This document shows, piece after piece, positions 37,546 through 46,261 of a stretch of DNA of 64,000 nucleotides (position 1 is the stretch's first letter; the number at the start of each line of letters is the position of its first letter). Below the pieces are notes generated by a model. The model searched no databases, was not told the DNA's origin, and saw nothing but the letters and a program-made list of their open reading frames with translations. This DNA is from Ralstonia sp. A12 (GTDB lineage Bacteria; Pseudomonadota; Gammaproteobacteria; Burkholderiales; Burkholderiaceae), in contig NZ_JSZO01000012.1 in the NCBI RefSeq assembly GCF_000801955.1, forward strand, positions 1 through 64,000, in the 5' to 3' direction. Position numbers and translations under genes: made by a program.

Positions 37546-37998
37546 TCAGTCGGCCGGCGCAAACGGCGGCGCACGCCGGCGCACCGGCTGGGCCTTGACG
37601 ATGGCGGTGTTGGTCTCAGCGTGGTCTGCCACGCGGTCGAGAATGTGGTCGAGCTGGTCAATCGAGCGCACATACAGCCGGGCGATAAAACAATCCTCGC
37701 CCGTGACCTTGTCGCACTCGCCAATCTCCGGAATCTCTTCGATCAGCTTCTGCACGATATGGAGCTTGCCCGGCATGGGCCGCACCCGCACGATGGCCTG
37801 CAGCGGGTAGCCCAGCGCCTTCGGGTCGATGTCGACCGTGTAGTGGCGGATCACGCCGCGCTCCTCCAGCCGACGCAGACGCTCCGACACGCTCGGAGAC
37901 GACAGCCCCACCTGCTCTGCCAACAGCTTGAGCGAGATGCGGGAATCGGTCAGCAGGACGTCGAGAATCCGCTGGTCCAGCTCATCTATCGTGATCAT
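37546..37998 (-). CDS. Lrp/AsnC-family regulator (2)
   Basis: The 150-residue protein has an HTH (LDQRILDVLLTDSRI, LSSPSVSERLRRLEERGVI) and a RAM domain (VRVRPMPGKLHIV, VTGEDCFIARLYVRS). ATG 37998 follows GGAGGAG. It is divergent from an EamA exporter, the common pairing for control of amino-acid export. Its stop lies 11 bases past the convergent metC stop. Confidence 0.92.
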   Translation of the reverse strand: MITIDELDQRILDVLLTDSRISLKLLAEQVGLSSPSVSERLRRLEERGVIRHYTVDIDPKALGYPLQAIVRVRPMPGKLHIVQKLIEEIPEIGECDKVTGEDCFIARLYVRSIDQLDHILDRVADHAETNTAIVKAQPVRRRAPPFAPAD

Positions 37999-38132
37999 TG
38001 CTCCTCCAAACGGCCGTTGGTGCCTTTTGCCTTACTTCATTAGCAAGAACACATAGTTTGCCTCAGAAAAGCAATGGAAGTCAGGCGATCCACATGCGAT
38101 CCTTCTCACATCCAACGCACAGGGTGGCAGGC

Positions 38133-39035
38133 ATGAACGAGAAGACACGCGGCACGGTCGAGATGACCGCCGCCATGACGATTTCCGGAACAATCGGCTG
38201 GTTCGTGGTCCGCTCGGGCCAACCGGTGATGGACGTGGTGTTCTGGCGCTGCCTGTTCGGCGCGATCACGCTGCTGGCGGTATGCGCGGGGCTCGGGCTG
38301 CTGCGCGGTGCCATCACGTGGAAGCGCGCGGGCATTGCCGCGCTGGGCGGGGTGGCCATCGTCATCAACTGGCTGCTGCTGTTCGCAGCGTATCCACGGG
38401 CGTCCATCTCGATTGCCACGGCGGTCTACAACACGCAACCGTTCATGCTGGTCGGGCTGGGCGCGCTGTTTTTGTCAGAGAAGCTGACGGCGGCCAAGCT
38501 GACGTGGCTGGCCATCGCCTTCATCGGCGTGGTGCTGATTGTGCAGGTGGGGCCGGCGGCCACCATGGGCACGGATTACCTGATGGGGATTGCGCTGGCG
38601 CTGGGCGCGGCGTTTGCCTATGCGGTGGCGGCCATCATCACCAAGAAGCTGGCCGGCACGCCGCCGCACCTGATTGCGCTCATTCAGGTGTGCGTGGGCG
38701 TGCTGATGCTGGCGCCGCTGGCCAACCTGTCACACCCACCGGCCGATGCGTATACGTGGGGGCTGCTGGTGACGGTGGGCGTGGTGCACACAGGGCTGAT
38801 GTACATCCTGCTGTATGGCGCCATTCAACGGTTGCCGACACATTTGACGGGGTCGTTGTCGTTCATCTACCCGATCGTTGCCATTGCGGTGGACATCATT
38901 GCCTTCGGGCATCGGTTGCAACTGGCGCAGTTTCTGGGGGCTGGAGCCATCCTGCTGGCGGCGGCCGGCATGAACCTGGGGTGGTCCCCATATCGGTGGC
39001 TGCGTCCGGGGGCAAATTCAACCGCTGTTAAATAA
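38133..39035 (+). CDS. EamA/DMT-family exporter
   Basis: The 300-residue, 10-TM drug/metabolite transporter has two EamA repeats, with AAYPRASISIATAVYNTQPF and GALFLSEKLT in the first and YGAIQRLPTHLTGSLSFIYPIVAI in the second. It probably exports an amino acid or related metabolite under the divergent Lrp regulator. I start at ATG 38133; an earlier in-frame ATG at 38094 would add a polar stretch. Confidence 0.88.
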   Translation: MNEKTRGTVEMTAAMTISGTIGWFVVRSGQPVMDVVFWRCLFGAITLLAVCAGLGLLRGAITWKRAGIAALGGVAIVINWLLLFAAYPRASISIATAVYNTQPFMLVGLGALFLSEKLTAAKLTWLAIAFIGVVLIVQVGPAATMGTDYLMGIALALGAAFAYAVAAIITKKLAGTPPHLIALIQVCVGVLMLAPLANLSHPPADAYTWGLLVTVGVVHTGLMYILLYGAIQRLPTHLTGSLSFIYPIVAIAVDIIAFGHRLQLAQFLGAGAILLAAAGMNLGWSPYRWLRPGANSTAVK

Positions 39036-39183
39036 TGCAATAAGCCGCAACACCCACAACACGAATCTGCCACCCAACTGCTGTTATTCTTGTGCGTTTT
39101 CCGCCGGCCCCGGGCGCGACTTGCGCCCGACTCTCTCTCCCCTGGCGCCGGGCGGACACAGAACTCCAAAACATACGCACAAG

Positions 39184-39435
39184 ATGAAGGAAGGCCACCC
39201 GCCGCAACCGGGCCGCGAAGTCGCGATCGCCTGGATCCGGGAACAAATGCAAACCTATGCCCTGTCGGTCGAAGACCTGCAGGCACGTGGCTGCTTCGAC
39301 TTACCCCCTCCACCCGCCGGCCCCGTCTATATGAGTGCCGATGGTCAGCATTGGGACGGCGCAGGCGACATGCCCGACTGGCTGCAGCGCGCAGTCAACG
39401 CCGGGCAGAGCATTGAGCATTTCCGCGTAAGCTGA
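39184..39435 (+). CDS. H-NS-like protein reduced to the DNA-binding domain
   Basis: This 83-residue protein matches the second half of betaproteobacterial H-NS proteins. REVAIAWIREQMQTYALSVEDL is the linker-like helix. PVYMSADGQHWDGAGDMPDWL followed by NAGQSIEHFRV aligns with the AT-hook-like YRDPxTGxTWSGRGRxPxWL...FLI domain. The N-terminal coiled coil that oligomerises H-NS is absent. The usual basic GRGR is replaced by acidic GAGD, so DNA binding may be weakened. It may modulate full-length H-NS or be a degenerate copy. The ATG start lacks a strong ribosome site. Confidence 0.65.
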   Translation: MKEGHPPQPGREVAIAWIREQMQTYALSVEDLQARGCFDLPPPPAGPVYMSADGQHWDGAGDMPDWLQRAVNAGQSIEHFRVS

Positions 39436-39524
39436 AAAAAGTTGTGCCCCATACGGGGTAACCGCTGGCGGCGCACTAAAAACGCGTCGCGCACGATCTA
39501 TTGATGCAAGCCCTTTTCTGCCTG

Positions 39525-39553
39525 AAGGCGGCCCATTTTGGGTCGCCTTTTTG
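39525..39553 (+). terminator. Rho-independent terminator
   Basis: AAGGCGGCCC and GGGTCGCCTT pair around a short AT loop and run into TTTTT. It separates the H-NS-like gene from the bufferin operon. Confidence 0.85.
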
Positions 39554-39730
39554 TTTGGGCGACGCGGTCCTTCACCTTTCAAAAAAAAATTTCGTTTTCC
39601 GTATCAGGAATCTGTCAGTGCGACGACCAAGTTGCACGGAACGCGTTTGCGCATCGCCGCAGCGCACCGTACCGCAAGGCAATCACGCCTTCGCTGGTGA
39701 AAGACACCTGCTCAATCAAGGAGAACGCAA

Positions 39731-39997
39731 ATGAAACAACAAGCCATGATCGCCGCCGCCCTGGGTAGCCTGCTCGCACTGGGCGCCCTGTCGACCCCGG
39801 TGCAGGCCGCAGACCCAGCCGGCAAGGAGAAGTGTTACGGCGTGGCCAAGGCCGGTCAGAACGACTGCGCCAGCCCGGGCAGCGCCCACGCCTGTGCCGG
39901 CCAATCGAAGATCGACAAGGACCCGATGTCATGGAAGTTCGTGCCGGCCGGCACCTGCGCGCAGATGGGCGGCACGATGCAGCCGATGTCCAAGTAA
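39731..39997 (+). CDS. bufA1: Bufferin precursor peptide (BufA1/GigP, DUF2282)
   Basis: The 88-residue precursor has a Sec signal peptide (about 1-26, ending PVQA|ADPAG). The DUF2282 core has four cysteines at 35, 46, 55 and 76, in [20 protein letters not shown] and GTCAQMGG. In bufferins (gigP in Cupriavidus), cysteines are converted by the DUF692/DUF2063 enzyme pair into thiooxazole-type groups that bind copper. The mature peptide is periplasmic and protects against copper. ATG follows AAGGAGA. It leads a four-gene operon. Whether every Cys is modified here is not visible from sequence. Confidence 0.92.
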   Translation: MKQQAMIAAALGSLLALGALSTPVQAADPAGKEKCYGVAKAGQNDCASPGSAHACAGQSKIDKDPMSWKFVPAGTCAQMGGTMQPMSK

Positions 39998-40025
39998 GCG
40001 TCAGCCGACCGACCGGGTGACCGCC

Positions 40026-40895
40026 ATGCAGACGACTCTGCCGATGTGCGCGGGTGCAGGCCTGCGCGCCCCGCACTTTCCTGCTCTGCTTCACGGGGAA
40101 GCCCGCTTCCCCTGGGTGGAAGTGCACAGCGAGAACTACCTGTATGGCGGCCCGGCCCGCGCTGCACTGCTGGCCGCACGGGCGCATCAGCCCGTGAGCC
40201 TGCACGGCGTGGGCATGGGGCTCGGCAATGCCGATGGGCTGGACGTTGACCACGTGCGCGCCATTGCCGCGCTGGCCGATGCCGTGGCACCCAACGCCAT
40301 TTCCGAGCACCTGTGCTTCAACCGCAGCGGTGCCCAGGTCGTCAACGACCTGCTGCCCCTGCCCTATTCCCGCGAGTCGCTCGACCTTGTGTGCGCCAAT
40401 GTCATGCGCGCACAGGACATCCTCAAGCGGCCGCTGCTGATTGAAAACATCGCCGCGTATATCGATTGCCGCGCGCTGGTGGATGCCGATGAGGCTGTCT
40501 CCGAAGGCGCGTTTCTCACCGCACTCGCGCGCCGCACCGGCTGCGGCATCTTGCTGGACCTCAACAACCTCTACGTCAACAGCGTCAACCACGGTGTGAC
40601 GGTTGAATCGGTGCTGGCCGACATCGACCCGGCGCTGGTAGGCGAGATTCACCTGGCCGGATTCAGCGTGGAAGACGGCATGTTGATCGACACACACAGC
40701 GCACCGGTGCATGCGTCGGTCTGGGCGATCTACGAAGCCTGGATCGCCGCGCATGGCGCGCGCCCGACGCTCATCGAGTGGGATGCCGACATCCCGCCCG
40801 TGCAAGTGCTGCTGCAGGAAGCGGAGCGCGCCCAGATCGTCCTTGACCAGTACGCCGCTTCCACTGTCACGGAGAGCGACCATGCGCCTGCCTGA
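40026..40895 (+). CDS. bufB1: Bufferin maturase BufB (DUF692, multinuclear iron oxidase)
   Basis: The 289-residue DUF692 TIM-barrel enzyme has the metal-ligand motifs [64 protein letters not shown] and LIEWDADIP. The family (MNIO, as in MbnB) oxidises peptide cysteines with multinuclear iron. It acts with the DUF2063 partner on the BufA1 precursor in the cytosol. It starts 28 bases after bufA1 and overlaps bufC by 14 bases. Confidence 0.94.
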   Translation: MQTTLPMCAGAGLRAPHFPALLHGEARFPWVEVHSENYLYGGPARAALLAARAHQPVSLHGVGMGLGNADGLDVDHVRAIAALADAVAPNAISEHLCFNRSGAQVVNDLLPLPYSRESLDLVCANVMRAQDILKRPLLIENIAAYIDCRALVDADEAVSEGAFLTALARRTGCGILLDLNNLYVNSVNHGVTVESVLADIDPALVGEIHLAGFSVEDGMLIDTHSAPVHASVWAIYEAWIAAHGARPTLIEWDADIPPVQVLLQEAERAQIVLDQYAASTVTESDHAPA

Positions 40896-41658
40896 CTGGG
40901 AAGCCCACTTGATCAGCACGCTCACGGCACCTGCGAGTGGTGACGCATCGCGCGGCGTGGCTGTCTATCGCAACGCGCGTCTGGCCATCCTGCGCAACAC
41001 GCTGGCCGGTGCGTATCCGGTCTGCCGAGCACTGGTTGGCGATGACTGCTTTGATGCCATCGTGCGCGACACGCTGGCAGTGCAGGACTCGACCTCTGCG
41101 AACCTGCATCGATATGGCGACGCATTGCCCGAAGTCATCGCGCAATCACCGCTGGCCGACAGCGTGCCGTATCTGGCCGACGTGGCGCGATTGGAATGGC
41201 GCGTGCACTGGGCGCACTACGCACCCGACGCACACGCTGAGGCGCTGGACGTCACCGCGCTCGGCACGCTGCTTGCGCAGCCGGCGGACACACTCCGCGC
41301 CGGTCTCGTCGACGGCGCGTGGTGCGTGGCGTCGACGTGGCCAGTGGTATCGATCTGGCGCGCCCATCAACCGGATGCAGCGATCACGCTGAGCAACATC
41401 GACCTCGACACGAGCGAGGCTGCCATCGTCACCGTGCAAGACCACCGTGTGGTCGTGCTCGATCTTGATACGAGCACCGCTGCGTTTCTCGCGGCCTGCG
41501 ATGCAACGTCGTCGCTGCAGGCGGCCCTCACACAAACACTGACTGCGCAGGCGGACTTCGACCTGACCGCTTGCCTGGTCGGCCTCTATCGCGCGGGGTT
41601 GCTCGCGCTGTCCACGCACCCGGCACCCCACAGCCCGATCCTTGGAGACACACCATGA
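40882..41658 (+). CDS. bufC1: Bufferin maturation partner BufC (DUF2063)
   Basis: The 258-residue protein has the DUF2063 N-terminal domain: [53 protein letters not shown] and [10 protein letters not shown]. The C-terminal half is a winged-helix-like RRE domain. Such partners recruit the precursor and form a complex with the DUF692 oxidase. It is translationally coupled at both ends: a 14-base overlap with bufB and a 4-base ATGA overlap with the DoxX gene. Confidence 0.9.
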   Translation: MRLPDWEAHLISTLTAPASGDASRGVAVYRNARLAILRNTLAGAYPVCRALVGDDCFDAIVRDTLAVQDSTSANLHRYGDALPEVIAQSPLADSVPYLADVARLEWRVHWAHYAPDAHAEALDVTALGTLLAQPADTLRAGLVDGAWCVASTWPVVSIWRAHQPDAAITLSNIDLDTSEAAIVTVQDHRVVVLDLDTSTAAFLAACDATSSLQAALTQTLTAQADFDLTACLVGLYRAGLLALSTHPAPHSPILGDTP

Positions 41659-42137
41659 ACACCACGCTTGCCCCGCTCACGCGCATCCGCGCCACGCTCG
41701 ACCGCTTTGCCGGCCCGCAAAGCGGGTTGTGCTCGCTCATTTTGCTGATCGCGCGGGCGTACCTCTTCTACGTATTCTTTCGCTCGGGCCTGACCAAGCT
41801 GCACGACTGGGACACCACCGTGCTGCTCTTCACCGAGGAGTACAAGGTGCCGCTGCTGCCGCCCATGCTGGCTGCGGCGCTGGGCACGTTCGGTGAGCTG
41901 GTCTTCCCCTCGCTGATGCTGATTGGCATCGTGCCGCGCTTGGCGGCGGCGGGCCTGTTCTTCGTCAACGTCGTGGCGGCGCTGTCGTATTGGGCGAGCC
42001 TGTCGGCCTCAGCCATCGAGTTCCACTTCGTATGGGGCGTGCTGATCGCGATCGTAGCGACGGTCGGGCCGGGCTGGCTGGCATTGCAGACGCTGTGGCA
42101 GCGCAAGCAAACCACCGCGCCGGGTCACGCCTATTGA
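41655..42137 (+). CDS. DoxX-family membrane protein of the bufferin operon (GigT-like)
   Basis: The 160-residue DoxX protein has four helices, with ARAYLFYVFFRSGLTKLHDWDTT and FGELVFPSLMLIGIVPRLAA as the conserved core. DoxX genes close many bufferin/gig operons; the role is unclear and may be redox or membrane-linked. ATGA overlap with bufC indicates coupling. Its end lies 83 bases before the BON lipoprotein gene. Confidence 0.9.
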   Translation: MNTTLAPLTRIRATLDRFAGPQSGLCSLILLIARAYLFYVFFRSGLTKLHDWDTTVLLFTEEYKVPLLPPMLAAALGTFGELVFPSLMLIGIVPRLAAAGLFFVNVVAALSYWASLSASAIEFHFVWGVLIAIVATVGPGWLALQTLWQRKQTTAPGHAY

Positions 42138-42220
42138 CCAGCGGAGCGTAAGACGCGCAGTTCCGGTGCAGGGCGGCAGGCTTATCATGTGGGCCTGTCG
42201 CCATTTTTTCAGGAGCATCG

Positions 42221-42646
42221 ATGCGCTTCCCCTCGTTGTCCTTGGTGGTCCGGGCTGGTATGGCACGCCGGCGGATCGGTGTGCTGGCTGCAATCGGCGC
42301 CGCGTCGGTGCTGGCCGCCTGCGCCTGGGGCGATGGCCCCGACCGCACCGGCGCCCGCATGACCGACGACTCCCTGCTGTCGTATCAGGTGAAGGCAGCG
42401 TTGGATCAGGACACGGCGCTCAACCCTCGCCAGATCCGCATTCACACCACGCCGGAGGGCAAAGTCACCCTCACCGGCTGGGTAGATTCCGCTGAAATGG
42501 CCCGCCGCGCAGGCGAAGACGTCAAACGCTTCGTTGAGCCAGCCAAGCTCGACAATCAGTTGCGGATCCTCTCCCGCAGCCAGGTGCTCGGCGGCGGCCC
42601 GCTGATCCCAGCCGGCCTGCCACCCGCGGCGCCGGCCGCGCGCTAA
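42221..42646 (+). CDS. BON-domain lipoprotein
   Basis: The 141-residue product has an N-terminal signal ending LAACAWGDG (lipobox LAAC). A BON domain at about 50-118 reads DDSLLSYQVKAALDQDTAL, QIRIHTTPEGKVTLTGWVDSAEMARRAGE and LDNQLRI. BON lipoproteins sit in the outer membrane and respond to envelope stress. The tail is Ala/Pro-rich. ATG follows AGGAG. Its stop overlaps the convergent membrane-protein gene by 4 bases. Confidence 0.85.
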   Translation: MRFPSLSLVVRAGMARRRIGVLAAIGAASVLAACAWGDGPDRTGARMTDDSLLSYQVKAALDQDTALNPRQIRIHTTPEGKVTLTGWVDSAEMARRAGEDVKRFVEPAKLDNQLRILSRSQVLGGGPLIPAGLPPAAPAAR

Positions 42647-43065
42647 GCGCTTTGCGTGCCCGCACGGGCGGGCACGCGCCCCACCGGCATCAGTTGCACC
42701 AGCCCAAAAGTCACCTCCGCGATCAGGAACGGCACCACCAGCAGGGTGGCCCCTGACATCAGCGCAAACACTTGCCAGGCTGAGAAGAGCCAACGTGCGA
42801 CCGCATCGTAGCGGCCCAGCGTCACACTCGCCTGCCGGATACGCAGCACCGACCAGACGCACACCACCGACCCCATCAGGTTGGCCATCAGCAGATGCGC
42901 CGGCTCGAACGCCGGCAGGCCGCTGATGCCCAGCATTCCTGCCAGGGCATTCAGCACTTGATGCAGCAGCGCGAACGTCCACGGCGTGGCAAACGGTGCG
43001 GTCACGATCAGGTCGTACCAGGCACTGGCGCGCACGATGCGCACAAAGGTCGATTCGGAAACCAC
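42643..43065 (-). CDS. Membrane protein of unknown function, probable MerR target
   Basis: The 140-residue protein has about four helices (residues 10-30, 48-72, 88-108 and 110-132). It starts at GTG with a TGGAG site 8 bases upstream. I do not recognise a family. It is transcribed from a promoter with a 20-base spacer containing a MerR-type dyad, directly opposite the MerR gene, so it is the regulator's likely target. Flanking metal genes hint at a metal or stress role, which is inference. Confidence 0.75.
   Translation of the reverse strand: MVSESTFVRIVRASAWYDLIVTAPFATPWTFALLHQVLNALAGMLGISGLPAFEPAHLLMANLMGSVVCVWSVLRIRQASVTLGRYDAVARWLFSAWQVFALMSGATLLVVPFLIAEVTFGLVQLMPVGRVPARAGTQSA
42654..42677 (+). 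terminator. 10-bp hairpin after the BON gene
   Basis: GCGTGCCCGC and GCGGGCACGC pair perfectly with a 4-base loop, 7 bases after the BON stop. The hairpin lies inside the 3' coding end of the convergent membrane-protein gene. Confidence 0.55.
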
Positions 43066-43094
43066 GGCGAGACTCCAGAAGTGAAAGAAACATC

Positions 43095-43126
43095 ACCGTA
43101 AAGCCTGGTGTACGCTCCAAGGTCAA
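43095..43126 (-). promoter_or_regulatory. MerR-type promoter with 20-base spacer
   Basis: On the minus strand, TTGACC (-35, complement of 43121-43126) and TACGGT (-10, complement of 43095-43100) are 20 bases apart. The spacer carries the dyad CTTGGAGCGTACACCAGG, close to the classic MerR-family operator. Long-spacer promoters of this kind are activated by MerR-type DNA distortion. It serves the membrane-protein gene at 43065. Confidence 0.75.
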
Positions 43127-43151
43127 GCTCGATTCCGTTGCGAGACCCTCA

Positions 43152-43538
43152 ATGCCCACCACCCTCCCCGCCCGTACCGACGATCTCTCCATCGGCGACC
43201 TGGCCGCCGCCACCGGCGTATCGCGTGACGGCCTGCGCTTTTACGAGGCGCGCGGCCTGATCCGCGCGCGGCGGCGCACCAACGGTTACCGCGCCTATCC
43301 GCCTGAGACCGTTGAACTGGTGCGCTACGTGCGCACGGCCCAGCAGCTCGGCTTCACGCTGGCTGAAATTGGCGAAGGCATGACCCAGGTGTGGCAGCAG
43401 CCCGACACGGATGCCGCCGTGACCGCCTTGCTGCGCGAAAAGCTGTCCACCATCGATGCCCGCATCGCCAGCCTGCAGGCCATGCGCGACGCCCTGGCCT
43501 TGCGGGTAGGTCTGCCGTGCCCGCTTGCAACGGCCTGA
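43152..43538 (+). CDS. MerR-family transcriptional regulator
   Basis: The 128-residue protein has the MerR winged helix (SIGDLAAATGVSRDGLRFYEARGL, RTNGYRAYPPETVELVRYVRTAQQLGFTLAEI) and a dimerisation helix. It has only one C-terminal Cys (GLPCPLA), so it lacks the multi-Cys loops of CueR, ZntR or MerR metal sensors. The ligand may not be a simple metal ion. It is divergent from a membrane-protein gene whose promoter has the MerR layout. Confidence 0.9.
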   Translation: MPTTLPARTDDLSIGDLAAATGVSRDGLRFYEARGLIRARRRTNGYRAYPPETVELVRYVRTAQQLGFTLAEIGEGMTQVWQQPDTDAAVTALLREKLSTIDARIASLQAMRDALALRVGLPCPLATA

Positions 43539-43625
43539 GACGGTCGACATGTCTTGTCATATAACTGACGCAGACTGCCGCCTGAAGCGATTTCCTCCTG
43601 TTTTTGTGCGTTTTTCCGCGCCCTG

Positions 43626-43642
43626 ACGACTCGCTGAGTCGT
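43626..43642. promoter_or_regulatory. Inverted repeat upstream of the czcCBA-like operon
   Basis: ACGACTC and GAGTCGT form perfect 7-bp arms with a 3-base centre, about 60 bases before the first gene. It may be an operator or the MerR-gene terminator; no U tract follows. Confidence 0.35.
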
Positions 43643-43702
43643 GAAAGGCGCTTGAAAGATCGCGTCGGTTAAATCGCTCCCGTCTCAAGGGGAGTCTCTG
43701 CA

Positions 43703-45097
43703 GTGAAATATTGGGGTGCATTCCATCCACGTGCCTGGGCCGCGCTGTGCGTGGCGACCAGCCTGCCGCTGACAGCGGTAGGGGCTACCACGTCAAAGCC
43801 GGCCACACCGGTACCGATGCCGACCATGCCGGCAGCCGCCAGCATGCCCGTGGCCACCATGCCGCCGGTCAAATCGTCCGTGCCGGGCGTGACCGGCCCT
43901 GGCTTCAACCTGGTTGAGCTGCTGCAGGAGCTGAAGAGCAACAATCCGCAGCTCATGCAGGCCCGCCATGTCTATCTGGCAGCCAAGTCTGTACCGCCGC
44001 AATTGGCCGCGCCCAACAACCCGCAGCTCGGTTACATCTGGAACAGCATCCCCAAGGGGTTCCCGCTGGCCGTCAACCGGGCGGGCGGCAGCCAGTACAA
44101 CCTGACGCAGCAGATTCCGTTTCCGGGCAAGAAAGCGCTGGCGGCTGAAATTGCTGACCGCCAGGCCGAGTCGCTCAATGCGCAGTCCGACGCGTTGTAT
44201 CTGCAGCTCTACGCACAGCTTTCGACCACGTATTACCAAGCGATCTCGCTGCAGAAGCAGATCGACGTGCAGAAGCTGACCATCACGCGCCTGGAGCAGG
44301 TCAAGCAGATCACGCGCGTGCGCTACGCCAACAACGCGGCGGCGTATGCCGATTTCCTGAACGCGCAGGTCATGCAGAGCAGCGCGCAGAACGATCTGTT
44401 TGCCACGCAGCGCCAGTACGACATCACGCTGCAGACACTCAACACCCTCATCGGCAAAGACCCGACCTTCCCGCTGGAGCTGCGCACCGACGATGAATCC
44501 GTGCGCCTGCCCGACGAGCCGCTGCCCGAGCTGGAAAACCGGGCCCTGCGCGAGCACCCATCGATCAAGGCCTCAGCCGAGTTGATCGACGCAGCCCGCA
44601 AGAGCGTGACGCTGGCGCGCAAGGCCTACCTGCCCGACTTCCAGGTCATTGCCACCGTCACAACAGACAACCCGCCGTACGGCGTACGCCCGAACAGCTA
44701 TCAGATCGAGCTGGATCTGATCATTCCGTTCTGGTTCTTCACCAAGGAAAAGTACGGCGTGAACCAGGCGGTGGAAAGCCAGATCGCTACCGAGGCCAAT
44801 GACGTGTCTGTGCGTCAGCAGACGTTGCTGGCCGTCGATACCTCGTACAACACGCTGCGCCAGACGCTTGCGCAGCTCGACTTCAACAAGCAGCGGCAAC
44901 TGCCGCAGGCGCTGGCGGCCTATCGCGTAACGATGACCAACTACGCCAGCAACAACGCCGATTTCAATGACCTGCTGACCGCGCAGGGCGCACTCAAGAA
45001 CGCCGAACTGGCGGTCGCCCAGGCGCAGGCCACGGCCCTGCAGGCCTATCACGCATTGCTCGCGGCCACCGGCCGTTCGCCGGTTCAAGCTCAATAA
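43703..45097 (+). CDS. CzcC/TolC-family outer-membrane efflux protein
   Basis: The 464-residue product starts at GTG after AAGGGGAG and has a signal peptide (to about VGATT). A Met/Pro-rich N-terminal stretch follows (PMPTMPAAASMPVATMPP), a possible metal-binding feature. Two OEP repeats follow (LVELLQELKSNNPQLMQARH, NLTQQIPFPGKKALAAEIADRQAE, NAELAVAQAQATALQAYHALLAATG). Unlike the NodT protein at 12845 it has no lipobox. It leads the three-gene efflux operon. Confidence 0.9.
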   Translation: MKYWGAFHPRAWAALCVATSLPLTAVGATTSKPATPVPMPTMPAAASMPVATMPPVKSSVPGVTGPGFNLVELLQELKSNNPQLMQARHVYLAAKSVPPQLAAPNNPQLGYIWNSIPKGFPLAVNRAGGSQYNLTQQIPFPGKKALAAEIADRQAESLNAQSDALYLQLYAQLSTTYYQAISLQKQIDVQKLTITRLEQVKQITRVRYANNAAAYADFLNAQVMQSSAQNDLFATQRQYDITLQTLNTLIGKDPTFPLELRTDDESVRLPDEPLPELENRALREHPSIKASAELIDAARKSVTLARKAYLPDFQVIATVTTDNPPYGVRPNSYQIELDLIIPFWFFTKEKYGVNQAVESQIATEANDVSVRQQTLLAVDTSYNTLRQTLAQLDFNKQRQLPQALAAYRVTMTNYASNNADFNDLLTAQGALKNAELAVAQAQATALQAYHALLAATGRSPVQAQ

Positions 45098-45101
45098 GAC
45101 C

Positions 45102-46259
45102 ATGAAGAAGTTCTCTCCTATCGTTGCTGTGATTGCCTTGGCCGCCGCTGTTGCCGTTGGCGTGGTGGCTGGACGCAAATGGCCCGCCGCCCCGGCTGAA
45201 GTTGCCAAGCCCGCCAGCAGTGCTGCTTCCGGCTCTGAACACCCTTTGGCCACCGCCAAGGGCCCGAAGCCCGATTCCGTGGAGATCCCGGCTGGCGGGT
45301 TCGACCCGCAGCAGGTGCAGATCACGCATGTCAGCCAGCTCACCGTACCGGTGGAGCTGTCCAGCCCCGGCAAGCTGGCCTTCAACGCCGAGCGCACCAA
45401 GCTGGCGTCTTCCCGCGTGGCGGGCCGACTGGATCGCATCCTGGTGTTCGAAGGCGCACTGGTGAAAGAAGGCCAGCCGCTGGCGGAGCTGTACTCACCA
45501 GATTTCATCTCCGCCCAGAAGGAGTACCTGCTTGCGCTCAACACCGCGCGCCAGCTCAAGGGCTCCAACATGAAAGACTTGCAGGAGGACGCGGACGCTA
45601 CTGTGCAATCCGCTGCGGGTCGATTGCACGTACTGGGACTGACCGACGCGGACGTCGCGCAGATTGCCAAGCGTGGCGCGCCCGCCGAGCACATGACGCT
45701 GCGCGCGCCCATCTCGGGCACCATCGTCAAGCGCAACATGGACCCAGGTGCCTTCCTGAACGTGGGCGACTCGTTCATGAGCATCGTCGATACGCGCCAG
45801 TTGTGGTTCACCGGCAATCTGTATGAGAACGACATTGCCAGCGTGCATATCGGCCAGCCGATCACGCTGCACACAGCTGCGTATCCGGACCGTGACTTCA
45901 CCGGCCGCGTGAGCTTCATCGCCCCCAACATCGACCCGGCCACGCACACGCTGACCGTGCGCTGCGACGTGCCCAACCCCGACGGCCTGCTGCGCCCCGA
46001 GATGTACTCGACCGCGCGCATCCAGATCGGCACCGGCATGGCCTCGGTGGTGCCGAAGTCCGCGCTGGTCAAGGAACGCGGCAGCTACTACGTCATCGTG
46101 CAGAGCGACGCCAAGCACTTCAAGCGCGTGCAGGTGCAGGGCAAGGACACGGGCACCGATGGCAGCTTTGCCGTCACAGCCGGTCTGGATGCCTCATCGC
46201 AAGTGGTCGTGCGCGGTGCCGCCCTGCTCAATGAAATGATCGTGAAGGCGGGGGCGTAG
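45102..46259 (+). CDS. CusB/CzcB-type RND periplasmic adaptor
   Basis: The 385-residue adaptor has a single N-terminal membrane anchor (MKKFSPIVAVIALAAAVAVGVVAG). The barrel-sandwich halves are VAGRLDRILVFEGALVKEGQPLAELYSPDFI and LRAPISGTIVKRNMDPGAFLNVGDSFMSI, followed by the beta-barrel VHIGQPITLHTAAYPDRDFTGRVSFI. EGALVKEGQPLAELYSPD is typical of CusB. It starts 4 bases after the OEP gene and ends 2 bases before the pump gene. Confidence 0.92.
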   Translation: MKKFSPIVAVIALAAAVAVGVVAGRKWPAAPAEVAKPASSAASGSEHPLATAKGPKPDSVEIPAGGFDPQQVQITHVSQLTVPVELSSPGKLAFNAERTKLASSRVAGRLDRILVFEGALVKEGQPLAELYSPDFISAQKEYLLALNTARQLKGSNMKDLQEDADATVQSAAGRLHVLGLTDADVAQIAKRGAPAEHMTLRAPISGTIVKRNMDPGAFLNVGDSFMSIVDTRQLWFTGNLYENDIASVHIGQPITLHTAAYPDRDFTGRVSFIAPNIDPATHTLTVRCDVPNPDGLLRPEMYSTARIQIGTGMASVVPKSALVKERGSYYVIVQSDAKHFKRVQVQGKDTGTDGSFAVTAGLDASSQVVVRGAALLNEMIVKAGA

Positions 46260-46261
46260 GC

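Noticed and set aside
39554-39730. ECF-type promoter ahead of bufA1
   Set aside because: GTATCA and GGAATC elements exist, but no matching -10 at the right distance is convincing.
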